Part shown: positions 1 through 7,260 of the stretch, one piece after another
How positions within the stretch are numbered: the first letter of the stretch is position 1
How the letters are laid out: each line of letters begins with the position of its first letter
Assembly: GCA_035260485.1 (NCBI GenBank)
Contig: DATFVC010000056.1
Span: 1 to 26,459 of the forward strand
Length of the DNA: 26,459 nt
DNA from: VRUE01 sp035260485
GTDB taxonomy: Bacteria; Actinomycetota; Thermoleophilia; Solirubrobacterales; 70-9
Direction of reading: 5' to 3'
Position numbers and translations under genes: made by a program
Notes under the pieces: generated by a model
What the model saw: the letters and a program-made list of their open reading frames with translations, nothing else
Databases searched by the model: none
What the model was told of the DNA's origin: nothing

Positions 1-137
1 ATGCCCACCAGTGGCAGAGCTCGACCGAGCGGTTGCGCTCGCTGCCATCCTTCCTGCGCTACTACAACCGGCGTCGTCCGCACAGCTCTTTGGGAGACCG
101 GCCGCCGATCAGCCGTGTTCACAACGTCTGTGGGTAG
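1..137 (+). mobile_element. IS481-type transposase, C-terminal fragment (cut by window edge)
   Basis: Reading in the frame that ends at TAG 135-137 gives about 45 residues closing with RYYNRRRPHSSLGDRPPISR followed by VHNVCG. The YYNxRRPHSxLGxRPPxSR pattern is the typical C-terminus of IS481/IS3-like DDE transposases (integrase core), just after the catalytic Glu. Upstream residues AHQWQSSTERLRSLPSFL also fit that family. Only the tail is visible, so I cannot say whether the element is intact. The stop lies 17 bases from the end of the anti-sigma gene, so the element's right end must be very close, but I could not define its terminal inverted repeat. Family assignment is from motif memory. 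Confidence 0.75.
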
Positions 138-154
138 GACAGCTAGGCCAACGC

Positions 155-850
155 CTACTGCGGCACGCCGACCGCGACGATCGGGGCCGAGGTCGGGTGG
201 GCGCTGCCGCCGCGGGGCTCGGCGGTCACCATCACGGTGTTGACGCCCTGCATGTGATCGATAACCGCGGTCGCGGTGCCGTCGCGGTTGGGGACGAACA
301 GCGTCTTCGCCGATTCGATCTGCTTGCCGCGCCGCACCCACGCCTGAAGAACCTCGTTAGAGGGCAGCTGGTGGACGTTGGCCAGCCGCAGCGTGCCCGA
401 GTCGCCCTCGCGAACCATCTTCGCAGTCACCCCGGGGGCGTGGCCGGCGGCCACCGTGATGGTATTGCCTTCGGAGCCCCCGCCGCTGATCGCGTAGCCG
501 GCAACCCCGGCCGCGACCACGAGAACGGCAGCCAGTCCTGCGGCGAGGCGCCGTCCGTCCGTCCAGCGCTGGAGGCCGCCAAAAAGCCCTCGCCGGTCTC
601 GCCGGGAGCGCCGGCTGACATCGGCCTCGACTTCGCCCATGATCCGCGTGCGCAGTTCCGCCGGCGCCTCAACCCGCTCCACCGCCTCGGGCAGCATCTG
701 CGCCGCCGGGCGCAGCCAGGCAAGCTCGGCACGGCACTCCTCGCAGCCCGCGAGGTGCTGCTCCAGCGCTGCCACCTCACCGGGCTCCAGCGCCCCCAAC
801 AGATACGGGGCCAGTTCGTCGCGACGCCCTGCGTGCTCTCTCTCGTTCAT
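155..850 (-). CDS. Membrane anti-sigma factor (RskA-like, zinc-finger)
   Basis: 231 aa. The N-terminal cytoplasmic part carries an Hx3Cx2C zinc anti-sigma motif (H32, C36, C39 in EQHLAGCEEC). A single membrane segment lies at about 101-121 (RLAAGLAAVLVVAAGVAGYA). The extracytoplasmic C-terminal domain (about 125-231), with LPSNEVLQAWV and a final VxVTAEPRGGSxxPT-type ending, is characteristic of anti-sigma-K (RskA) proteins. It should sequester the sigma factor encoded immediately upstream and release it when the outer domain is proteolysed. Its ATG overlaps the sigma TGA by four bases (ATGA at 847-850), so the two are translationally coupled. Family placement is confident; the signal sensed is unknown. 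Confidence 0.9.
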   Translation of the reverse strand: MNEREHAGRRDELAPYLLGALEPGEVAALEQHLAGCEECRAELAWLRPAAQMLPEAVERVEAPAELRTRIMGEVEADVSRRSRRDRRGLFGGLQRWTDGRRLAAGLAAVLVVAAGVAGYAISGGGSEGNTITVAAGHAPGVTAKMVREGDSGTLRLANVHQLPSNEVLQAWVRRGKQIESAKTLFVPNRDGTATAVIDHMQGVNTVMVTAEPRGGSAHPTSAPIVAVGVPQ

Positions 851-1428
851 GCCACGCCCTCCGCAAGTCGTCCCCGGATCTTCTCCAAGCCGAGCCGCAT
901 CCGACCCTTGACGGTACCCAAGGGCACGCTCAGCATCTCCGCGATCTCCGCCTGACTGAAGCCGCCGAAGTAGGCGAGCTCGATCACCTTCGACTGCTCT
1001 CCCGGCAGCTCGCCAAGAGCCCCGCGAACCTCTTCTGCCGTCTCGTGCCGCAGCGCCTCCTCGTCGGTGAAGTCACCTGACGGCCGCTGCTCGAGCGCCG
1101 TCTCGTCATCGAAGCCGAGCTTTGGCGCCCGCCCCGACCTGCTGCGCAGCAGATCGATCGCCCGGTTGCGGACGATTCCCAGCGTCCAGGAGCGGACGCT
1201 GCCGCGCGCCCGGTCATAGCGGCCGCCGCTGCGCCAGATCGAGACGAACGCCTCCTGCGTCACGTCTTCGGCAGCCGCCCGCTCGCCGACGATCCTGTAC
1301 GCCAGCGAGTAGGCGACGCCGCCATGGCGATCGTAGAAGACCTCGAACGCCGCAGCGTCCTTCTCGCCGATCAGCGGCATCAGCTCCTCGTCGGCAAGCC
1401 GCTCGGCGCTCCGGCCCCGCGTCTTCAT
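847..1428 (-). CDS. ECF RNA polymerase sigma factor (SigK-like)
   Basis: 193 aa, normal length for an extracytoplasmic-function sigma factor. Region 2 spans about residues 25-95 (FYDRHGGVAYSLAYRIVG, then AEDVTQEAFVSIW and GSVRSWTLGIVRNRAIDLLR). Region 4 is at about 135-190, with a helix-turn-helix in FSQAEIAEMLSVPLGTVKGR. A linker of about 25 residues joins them and there is no region 1.1 or 3. It lies third in an operon after two ferritin-like genes (23-base gap) and overlaps the anti-sigma gene. It probably directs transcription of its own operon. The pairing with an RskA-type partner suggests the SigK group, but the subgroup is inferred from the partner rather than measured. Confidence 0.92.
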   Translation of the reverse strand: MKTRGRSAERLADEELMPLIGEKDAAAFEVFYDRHGGVAYSLAYRIVGERAAAEDVTQEAFVSIWRSGGRYDRARGSVRSWTLGIVRNRAIDLLRSRSGRAPKLGFDDETALEQRPSGDFTDEEALRHETAEEVRGALGELPGEQSKVIELAYFGGFSQAEIAEMLSVPLGTVKGRMRLGLEKIRGRLAEGVA

Positions 1429-1451
1429 CTGGAACGGTCGGCCCCCCAGAT

Positions 1452-2090
1452 CTACTGGATGAACGGTTCGACGGCCTTCAGCACCTTAGCTTCGTCGAGC
1501 GAGGGGTCGAACGCCTCCGGAGACGGCTCCTGCTTGTTCTGCAGGCGGATCGCCGCCGCGTGCCGGGCCTCAACCTGGACGATCGAGCCAGCGGCGCCGA
1601 GCACTTCCTTCGACTTGATCTGCGGCGCGGCGCCGTTGTAGGCGCTGACCCCCGTGTCCTCGAAGGTCTGGGCTAGCTTGAGAAAACCGGCGGTGCCGCG
1701 ATAGGGGAAATCGAACTTCGGCTCGGCAACCGGCTTGCCACCCAGCTTCTTGATCGTTTCGGTCAACGCTCCGACGTGTTCGTCCTCGTCGCGAGCAACC
1801 AGATCGATCAGGCTCTTCAGGTCGCCGCTCGCCTTCGCCCTGGTCTTCGCTTCCTTGTAGAAGGTCGACTCCAGGTACTCGAGGGTGAGGGCGAAGTTGA
1901 GGATGCCGATGTCGCCACCTTCTGACATCGCCAGCGCTCGGCTGACGAACGGGGCCACCGACATGGCGCCGTAGACAGCGCCCACGGCCAGCGCTCCCTT
2001 GAGGATCACCTCGCTTCGCGAGAGGTCGTCGCCCTCGGCCTCGATGTGGACATCGGCGAGCTCGGGCTGTGCCAGTTTTTGGTTGTTCAT
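1452..2090 (-). CDS. Ferritin-like domain protein (second copy)
   Basis: 212 aa from ATG 2090, chosen because GGAGAA sits 4 bases upstream; a longer upstream reading would run into the preceding gene. A hydrophobic stretch at about 30-58 (VILKGALAVGAVYGAMSVAPF) looks like an anchor or export signal but has no twin arginine. The rest is a four-helix ferritin-like fold with the expected ligand pattern: LTLEYLESTFY, then ARDEDEHVGAL, then VEARHAAAIRL. It is closely related in layout to its upstream neighbour (31-base gap), so the pair is probably an old tandem duplication. Related families are secreted diiron or DUF4439-like proteins; enzymatic role is unknown. Iron handling or oxidative stress is a reasonable inference. 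Confidence 0.85.
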   Translation of the reverse strand: MNNQKLAQPELADVHIEAEGDDLSRSEVILKGALAVGAVYGAMSVAPFVSRALAMSEGGDIGILNFALTLEYLESTFYKEAKTRAKASGDLKSLIDLVARDEDEHVGALTETIKKLGGKPVAEPKFDFPYRGTAGFLKLAQTFEDTGVSAYNGAAPQIKSKEVLGAAGSIVQVEARHAAAIRLQNKQEPSPEAFDPSLDEAKVLKAVEPFIQ

Positions 2091-2121
2091 CTCATTCTCC
2101 TTTTCGCTTTGCTCGCCGGGA

Positions 2122-2793
2122 TCAGCTGACGATGAAAGGTTCAACGGATTTGAGGACGATCTTCGCGTTGGCCGGCACAGCGAATGCGCCGTCGGGCGTG
2201 ATCGATTCACCCAGCAGCGTGTTCAGCGTCGCCGCATGGCGGCCCTCGACGCTGTGGATCGAGAGCGCCGCGGCGAGCACTTCCGGGCTCTTGATGTTCG
2301 CCGCCTGACCCAGGTAGGCAGCGGCGCCGAGGTTCTCGACCGTCCCCGCCAGTTCGAGCACCGACTTGGCGCTCTTTAGGGGAAATTCGGTCTTCGGCTT
2401 CGGCGCCGGCTTGCCACCGAGCTTTTTGACGAAGCCGGTGAGGGCGGCGACGTGTTCGGCCTCCTCGCTGCCGAACTTGCGGATCGTGGCCAGATCGGAG
2501 CCCTTGAAGAGCCCGCTCTTGACCACGTCGGCGTAGAAGGCCGTCTCCAGATACTCGAGGGTCAGCGCGTAGTTGAGGATGCCGACGTCGCCCTTGCCGA
2601 ACTTTTCCGCGATCACGGCGTCGCCGCCCGCCGCGGAGCTGGCTGCGGTGGTCGTGGTCGAGCTACTGTCGCTGCCGCAGGCCACGAGGAACGCGGCGGC
2701 GGCGGAACCGCCGCCCAGGGCGATGAACTTGCGCCGCGAGACCGGGTCCTTCGCCACGCGGCTGAGCGCGTTTGCTTCTTTCCGAACAGCCAT
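2122..2793 (-). CDS. Tat-exported ferritin-like lipoprotein
   Basis: 223 aa from ATG 2793, selected because a GGAGGGCGGC Shine-Dalgarno precedes it; an in-frame GTG 36 bases upstream is less likely. The N-terminus has a twin-arginine motif (SRRKFIALGGG) running into a lipobox (FLVAC), so it should be exported folded and lipid-anchored. A Ser/Thr linker (DSSSTTTTAASSAAGG) follows, then a ferritin-like helical bundle with ligand motifs LTLEYLETAFY, SEEAEHVAAL and VEGRHAATL. It is the first gene of the ferritin, ferritin, sigma, anti-sigma operon. Tat export suits a protein that binds its metal in the cytoplasm. Substrate and catalytic activity are unknown. Confidence 0.87.
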   Translation of the reverse strand: MAVRKEANALSRVAKDPVSRRKFIALGGGSAAAAFLVACGSDSSSTTTTAASSAAGGDAVIAEKFGKGDVGILNYALTLEYLETAFYADVVKSGLFKGSDLATIRKFGSEEAEHVAALTGFVKKLGGKPAPKPKTEFPLKSAKSVLELAGTVENLGAAAYLGQAANIKSPEVLAAALSIHSVEGRHAATLNTLLGESITPDGAFAVPANAKIVLKSVEPFIVS

Positions 2794-2827
2794 GCCGCCC
2801 TCCTGATCGCAGTTTGGGTTCCCCCCC

Positions 2828-2856
2828 ACTACGGAGGCGCTACGGCAGACGGATCA
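2828..2856 (-). promoter_or_regulatory. Candidate ECF-type promoter of the ferritin/sigma operon
   Basis: On the minus strand TGATCC (2851-2856) and CGTAGT (2828-2833) are separated by 17 bases. They would place the transcription start near 2820, giving a leader of about 27 bases with a Shine-Dalgarno before ATG 2793. An autoregulated ECF promoter is expected here, but the motif match is judged by eye only. Confidence 0.3.
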
Positions 2857-2885
2857 ATACGGCCGGCGCGGCTTTATTTGGCCTG

Positions 2886-3989
2886 TTAGGCGGGCGAGGC
2901 GGCGCGGACCCGCTCCAACGCACGGGCAATGCGGGCGACGCCCTCGGAGATGCGCTCCGGGGGGACACTGGCGAAGGAGAGGCGGAGGCTGTTCTCGCCT
3001 CCCTCGATCATGAAGTCGGGACCGGCGACAAAGGCGACGCCCTCGCCCTTCGCCTCGGCAAGCAGAGTCGGCGTGTCGGTTCCGGGCGCAAGGTCGAGCC
3101 AGAGGAAGTAGCCGCCGCCGGGGACGACGAACTCGGCCTCGGGGATCTGCTCGCGCAGCGCCTCGACCAGAGCGTCTCGGCGCTCGCGCAGAGCGCCTTT
3201 GACGAAATCGATGTTGCGGTCCAGGCCACCGGACCGGCAGAGCTCGAGCACAACCGCCTCGGCCAGCATGTTGGGTGAGATGTAGGTCTCGTTCGCCCGC
3301 TTTGACAGCTGGGCGATCTCCGCCGCCGGCCCGGCAAGGTAGCCGACCCGGACGCCGGGGCTGACCGTCTTCGAGAAGGACGAGGCGTGGATCACCCGCT
3401 CGCTCTTGTCGAGTGAGAGCATCGTCTCCAACGCCTCGCCCTCGAAGGGAAGCTCGCGGTAGGGGTCGTCCTCGAAGATCCAGAAGCCGTGCTCGGCGGC
3501 CAGCTCGACGATCCGCAGCCGCTTCTCGGCGGAGAGCGTGCAGCCGGCGGGATTGTGGAAGTTGGGAATGACGTGGGCCAGCTTGATCGGCCCGTCCTCA
3601 AGCGCCGCTTCGAAGGCGTCCACGTCGAGACCGTCGGCCTCCAGGCTCACCGGCGCCAGCTCGACCCCGAGCCGCTGCAACATCAAGAGGGTGCGGTCGT
3701 ACGTCGGCTGCTCCACCACGACCCGGTCGCCGGGCTCGAGCAGATGCTCGAACAACATCCAGCCGGCCTCCAGCGACCCGTTGGCGATCATCACCTGACC
3801 CGCGTCGAGGCCACCATGCCGCTCGGCGACCCACTGGCAGAGCCCAGGATGCCCGATCCCGGTCCCGTAGGAGAGCGCCTTTTCCCAGTCCTCGGCGAGA
3901 GCAACCGCAGCCGCATCCCTCACCGCATCCCTCGGCAGGATGTCGGCGCTGGGCGCCCCGCGAGCGAATGAAATCGTGTCTCCAGCCAT
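2886..3989 (-). CDS. PLP-dependent aminotransferase, class I/II (LysN/MocR-like)
   Basis: 367 aa from ATG 3989. Fold-type I aminotransferase: NGSLEAGW near residue 70, PNFHNPAGCT (142-151) with the cofactor-contacting Asn/Pro, EDDPYREL (173-180) with the PLP-binding Asp and Tyr, SSFSKTVSPGVRVGYL with the Schiff-base lysine at about K207, and a C-terminal LRLSFA substrate-carboxylate arginine. The pattern matches 2-aminoadipate/aromatic/valine-pyruvate-type transaminases related to the MocR C-terminal domain, without the GntR DNA-binding part. Substrate cannot be read from sequence. An in-frame TTG exists 27 bases upstream, but ATG 3989 follows a TAGGCT -10-like box by 8 bases and fits a leaderless start. 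It is followed downstream by the ferritin operon on the same strand, with 92 bases between. Confidence 0.85.
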   Translation of the reverse strand: MAGDTISFARGAPSADILPRDAVRDAAAVALAEDWEKALSYGTGIGHPGLCQWVAERHGGLDAGQVMIANGSLEAGWMLFEHLLEPGDRVVVEQPTYDRTLLMLQRLGVELAPVSLEADGLDVDAFEAALEDGPIKLAHVIPNFHNPAGCTLSAEKRLRIVELAAEHGFWIFEDDPYRELPFEGEALETMLSLDKSERVIHASSFSKTVSPGVRVGYLAGPAAEIAQLSKRANETYISPNMLAEAVVLELCRSGGLDRNIDFVKGALRERRDALVEALREQIPEAEFVVPGGGYFLWLDLAPGTDTPTLLAEAKGEGVAFVAGPDFMIEGGENSLRLSFASVPPERISEGVARIARALERVRAASPA

Positions 3990-3997
3990 GGCAACCG

Positions 3998-4003
3998 AGC
4001 CTA
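3998..4003 (-). promoter_or_regulatory. -10-like TAGGCT box, probable leaderless start
   Basis: TAGGCT lies 8 bases before ATG 3989 and there is no Shine-Dalgarno between them. No good -35 is visible. The same hexamer precedes two other starts in the window. Confidence 0.4.
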
Positions 4004-4066
4004 GCAACGCCCCCAATTAGCGGCTTCTCCGCCTCCGGCGCGGGGAGAGACCGCTCGCGCCTGAGC

Positions 4067-4090
4067 TTGACATTCATATGGATGGTCAAA
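4067..4090 (+). promoter_or_regulatory. Imperfect palindrome spanning the start of the AbiEi/DUF559 gene
   Basis: TTGACATTCAT and ATGGATGGTCAA face each other around a central CATATG. The inner six bases pair with one mismatch and the outer TTGAC/GTCAA arms pair with a one-base offset. It could be an operator for self-repression, since the encoded protein has an AbiEi-type N-terminal domain. TTGACA is also a perfect -35 hexamer, but no matching -10 was found. Confidence 0.3.
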
Positions 4091-5037
4091 CTCAGGGACA
4101 CCCGGTGCGGGACGATCGCCGCCGGTATGTGGAGCGCGAGCGGGCGCTTGCCGCGCTCGCGACGCAGCAGCACGGCGTGGTCGCGCGGCGGCAACTCGTG
4201 GAGCTTGGCCTGGGGCGGGGCGCAATCGATACCAGACTCCGAACGAGGCGCTTTAGCTCGATCCACCGCGGCGTCTACTCGGTCGGCCACGGGCGCCTGA
4301 CCATGCGCAGCACGTGGCTCGCCGCCGTACTTGCCTGTGGTGAGGGAGCGGTACTCAGCCATCGCAGCGCCGCCGCCCTCTGGGGTCTGATGCGCCCTCG
4401 ATGGTCGCCGGTGGACGTCACCAGCTGCCACGGTCGGGCGGGACGCGACGGCATCCTCTTGCACCGCTCACGGGTACGCGACGACGAACGAGCGGTCGAA
4501 GCCGAAATTCCCCTCACCTCCCTACCCCGCACCCTCCTCGACCTGGCCGAAGTCGTTGACGAGGTGCGACTGAAGCGAGCGTTCGAGGAGGCGGATCGAC
4601 TGAAGCTCCTGCGAATGCCAACCCTGGAACAGGCCTGCGTTCAGGCGGGAAAACGCAAGGGCCTCGCCGCCCTCCGCCGCCTGATCGACGCCGCCCGCGA
4701 GCCGGTCACCACCCGCTCGCCATTAGAGAACCGCTTCGCCGAGTTCTGCCGCGAATACCTCGCCGACCTACCGGCCCCACTCACCAACGTCTCGATCCTC
4801 GACCACGAGGTCGACGCCTACTGGCCCGCTCACCGCCTCGTGGTCGAGATGGACAGCTGGGAATTCCACCGCCACCGAGCTGCCTTTGAGCAAGACCGAG
4901 CCCGCGACGCCGCCATGCAAGCGGCGGGCTACCGCGTAATCCGCCTCACCCACCGCCAGCTGGAAGCGGAAGCCTCCCGAATCGCCACCCAGCTCCGCAA
5001 GCTGCTCGGCACGGAGCAACCGGCATCTCCAGCGTAG
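4078..5037 (+). CDS. AbiEi-type N-domain / DUF559 endonuclease-fold protein
   Basis: 319 aa. Residues about 20-110 (ALAALATQQHGVVARRQLVELGLGRGAIDTRL, then HRGVYSVGH) match the winged-helix AbiEi antitoxin-like N-terminal domain common in actinobacterial proteins. The C-terminal part (about 215-312) is a DUF559/Vsr-like fold: the VDAYWPAHRLVVEMDSWEFH segment supplies D246, E257 and D259, a PD-(D/E)xK-like acidic triad, followed by RDAAMQAAGYRVIRLTHRQL. No AbiEii-type toxin partner is adjacent, so this stands alone, as many paralogues of the family do. Function is unknown; DNA binding or nuclease activity is plausible. The ATG at 4078 has no good Shine-Dalgarno, and GTG codons at 4105 and 4129 are possible alternative starts. 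Confidence 0.78.
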   Translation: MDGQTQGHPVRDDRRRYVERERALAALATQQHGVVARRQLVELGLGRGAIDTRLRTRRFSSIHRGVYSVGHGRLTMRSTWLAAVLACGEGAVLSHRSAAALWGLMRPRWSPVDVTSCHGRAGRDGILLHRSRVRDDERAVEAEIPLTSLPRTLLDLAEVVDEVRLKRAFEEADRLKLLRMPTLEQACVQAGKRKGLAALRRLIDAAREPVTTRSPLENRFAEFCREYLADLPAPLTNVSILDHEVDAYWPAHRLVVEMDSWEFHRHRAAFEQDRARDAAMQAAGYRVIRLTHRQLEAEASRIATQLRKLLGTEQPASPA

Positions 5038-5047
5038 GCGCCGGATA

Positions 5048-5170
5048 GGAGGTCCAGGGGGCGCCCCTGCCGTGCGCGGCGTCCTTGTTTTTCGCACTAC
5101 GGAGTCAGCGAGAGACGGCGCGGCGCCCGGCGAAAAACCCAGCCACGGCAGGGGTGCCCCCTGTTCCTCC
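5048..5170. repeat. Long inverted repeat element A (convergent gene ends)
   Basis: Arms 5048-5074 and 5144-5170 are reverse complements over 27 bases with three mismatches; the inner 20 differ at one position. The loop of about 69 bases carries TTTTTCGC near the left side and GCGAAAAAC near the right, themselves inverted. It fills the space between the plus-strand DUF559 gene and the minus-strand sucD, so it could end transcription from both sides. It resembles elements B, C and D. Confidence 0.85.
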
Positions 5171-5181
5171 CAAACTGAGGC

Positions 5182-6054
5182 CTACCCGCGCAGCACTTCG
5201 ACAGCGATCCGCGCCGTCTCGGTAGGGCTTTCGCCCACCCGCACGCCCCGAGCCTCGAGCGCTTCCTTCTTCGCCTGCGCGGTCCCCGAAGACCCGGAGA
5301 TGATCGCCCCGGCGTGGCCCATCTGCTTGCCGGGGGGCGCGGTGAAGCCGGCGATGTAGGCGACCACGGGCTTGGTGACCTCGCCAGCGATGAACTCGGC
5401 CGCCCGCTCCTCGGCGTCGCCGCCGATCTCGCCGACCATCACGATCAGCTCGGTCTCAGGATCGGCCTCGTACAGCTCGAGGATGTCGATGAAGTCCGAG
5501 CCGACGATCGGGTCGCCGCCGATGCCGACGATCGAGGAGTTGCCCTCGCCCGCCTGCTTCAGCTCGTTGCCGATCTGGTAGGTCAGCGTGCCCGACTTGG
5601 AGACAACGCCGATCTTGCCCGGGTCGAAGAACTGGGCGGGGATGATGCCGACATTGGCCTTGCCCGGAGAGAGGACACCCGGGCAGTTCGGCCCGATCAG
5701 GCGAACCCCAGCCTCCTTCGCCTTCCAGTAGGTCTTCAGCATGTCGAGCACCGGGATTCCCTCGGTGATCGCGATCACCGTCTCGACGCCGGACTCGATC
5801 GCCTCGTCGATCGCCGGTGCGGCGAAGCGGGCGGGGACGAAGATCATCGAGGTGTTGGCCCCCTCCCGCTCGACCGCCTCGCGGATCGAGTCGAAGACCG
5901 GCACGCCCTCAACGTCCTGGCCGCCCTTGCCGGGGGTAACACCAGCGGCCAGGTGGGTCCCATAGGCCTTATTCCGCAAGCCGTGGAAGGAGCCCTCGCG
6001 GCCGGTCAGGCCGGAGACGACCAGCTTCGTCTCCTTGTCGATGACGATCGACAT
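5182..6054 (-). CDS. sucD: Succinyl-CoA ligase [ADP/GDP-forming] subunit alpha
   Basis: 290 aa, full family length. It binds CoA through an N-terminal Rossmann-like domain (SGLTGREGSFH) and carries the phosphorylated histidine at H247 in GKQMGHAGAIISG. GPNCPGVLSPG and VSKSGTLTYQ are the other signature blocks. With the beta subunit it converts succinyl-CoA plus NDP and phosphate to succinate, CoA and NTP in the citric acid cycle. Its ATG shares one base with the sucC stop (TGATG at 6052-6056), so the subunits are translationally coupled. It ends 11 bases from inverted repeat A. Confidence 0.97.
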   Translation of the reverse strand: MSIVIDKETKLVVSGLTGREGSFHGLRNKAYGTHLAAGVTPGKGGQDVEGVPVFDSIREAVEREGANTSMIFVPARFAAPAIDEAIESGVETVIAITEGIPVLDMLKTYWKAKEAGVRLIGPNCPGVLSPGKANVGIIPAQFFDPGKIGVVSKSGTLTYQIGNELKQAGEGNSSIVGIGGDPIVGSDFIDILELYEADPETELIVMVGEIGGDAEERAAEFIAGEVTKPVVAYIAGFTAPPGKQMGHAGAIISGSSGTAQAKKEALEARGVRVGESPTETARIAVEVLRG

Positions 6055-7220
6055 CAGCCGTCCGCCCCCGCCAGCTCGACGACCTTCCGCGCGGCGCCGA
6101 GCATGGTCTTCTCCTGGTGCAGGTCGGGCAGGCTCGCCGCGGCGAGGATCTCCAGCCCCTGCTCCGAGTTGGTGCCGTCGAGGCGGACCACCAGTGGCAC
6201 CTCGAGGTCGAGCTGAGCCGACGCCTCGACGATGCCCTTGGCGATCTCGTCGCAGCGGGTGATGCCGCCGAAGATGTTGAAGAGGATCGCCGTGACCTTC
6301 TCGTCCGAGGTGATCACGGTCAGCGCATCGACGATCGCCTCGGCCTTGGAGCCGCCGCCGGCGTCGAGGAAGTTGGCCGGGTCCCCGCCCGCCTGGGCGA
6401 CCACATCGAGGGTCGACATGCAGAGCCCGGCGCCGTTGGCGAGGATGCCGACGTTGCCGTCGAGCTTGACGTAGGTGAGGCCCTTCTCGCGCGCCATCGC
6501 CTCCTGTGGGTCGTCGATCGACTCGGCGTCGAGCTCAGCCAGCCCCTCGTGGCGGTAGAGGGCGTTGCCGTCGATCGTCACCTTGGCATCGAGCGCGACC
6601 ACTTGGCGCTCCGCGGTGACGATCAGCGGGTTGACCTCGATCAGGGTCGCGTCCTCGCTTGCCGCGACCTCAGCCAGCTTCGCCAGCACCTCGGCCGCCT
6701 CGTCGCGGACGTCCTCAGCGAGCCCGGCGGCTTCGACGATCGGCCGAGCCTCGGCAGCGGTAAAGGGCCGAGTCGGATCGATGTGCTCTTTGACGAGAGC
6801 GTCGGGGTCCTCCTCGGCGACCGCCTCGATGTCCATCCCGCCCTTGGCCGAAACCAATGCCAGCAGCTTCTTCTCGCCGCGGTCGAGGATCACCGAGGCG
6901 TAGTACTCGGCGGCGATGTCGGAGCCGCCCTCGACCCAGACCTGCTCGACCCTGAAGGGTCCCTCCCCATGCGGCCCGCGGATGTCCATGCCGAGGATGG
7001 CGCCGGCGTGCTGCTCGGCCTCGGCGCGGTCTGCCGCGATCTTGATCCCGCCCGCCTTGCCACGACCGCCGATCAGGACCTGAGCCTTGATTGCGCAGGG
7101 GTAGCCGATCCGCTCCGCCGCAGCAACAGCGTCCTCGACGCTGGAAGCGACCTCGCCGCTCGGCGCCGCGATGCCGTGCGCGGCGAAAAGCTGCTTGCCC
7201 TGATACTCGAGGAGGTCCAT
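6054..7220 (-). CDS. sucC: Succinyl-CoA ligase subunit beta
   Basis: 388 aa, matching the usual length. It starts MDLLEYQGKQLFAAHGI, as beta subunits do. An ATP-grasp domain occupies about 1-235 (KAQVLIGGRGKAGGIK and LIEVNPLIVT with metal ligands). A C-terminal ligase-CoA domain follows (VKLDGNVGILANGAGL, then DAGGGSKAEA, NIFGGITRCDEIAKGI, and VRLDGTNSEQG). It forms the heterodimer with SucD and decides nucleotide specificity, which I cannot read here. No Shine-Dalgarno is apparent before ATG 7220. The 40-base spacer to the divergent HAD gene must hold both promoters. Confidence 0.97.
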   Translation of the reverse strand: MDLLEYQGKQLFAAHGIAAPSGEVASSVEDAVAAAERIGYPCAIKAQVLIGGRGKAGGIKIAADRAEAEQHAGAILGMDIRGPHGEGPFRVEQVWVEGGSDIAAEYYASVILDRGEKKLLALVSAKGGMDIEAVAEEDPDALVKEHIDPTRPFTAAEARPIVEAAGLAEDVRDEAAEVLAKLAEVAASEDATLIEVNPLIVTAERQVVALDAKVTIDGNALYRHEGLAELDAESIDDPQEAMAREKGLTYVKLDGNVGILANGAGLCMSTLDVVAQAGGDPANFLDAGGGSKAEAIVDALTVITSDEKVTAILFNIFGGITRCDEIAKGIVEASAQLDLEVPLVVRLDGTNSEQGLEILAAASLPDLHQEKTMLGAARKVVELAGADG

Positions 7221-7228
7221 CGGAGAGG

Positions 7229-7243
7229 GCGCCGCTACGGCGC
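7229..7243. promoter_or_regulatory. Perfect dyad in the sucC/HAD divergent spacer
   Basis: GCGCCG-CTA-CGGCGC is a perfect 6-base dyad with a 3-base centre, in the middle of a 40-base divergent intergenic region. TATAAG at 7255-7260 directly abuts the HAD ATG. The dyad may be an operator or a leader hairpin of sucC; nothing further can be said from sequence. Confidence 0.25.
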
Positions 7244-7260
7244 GAGCGGCAGCCTATAAG

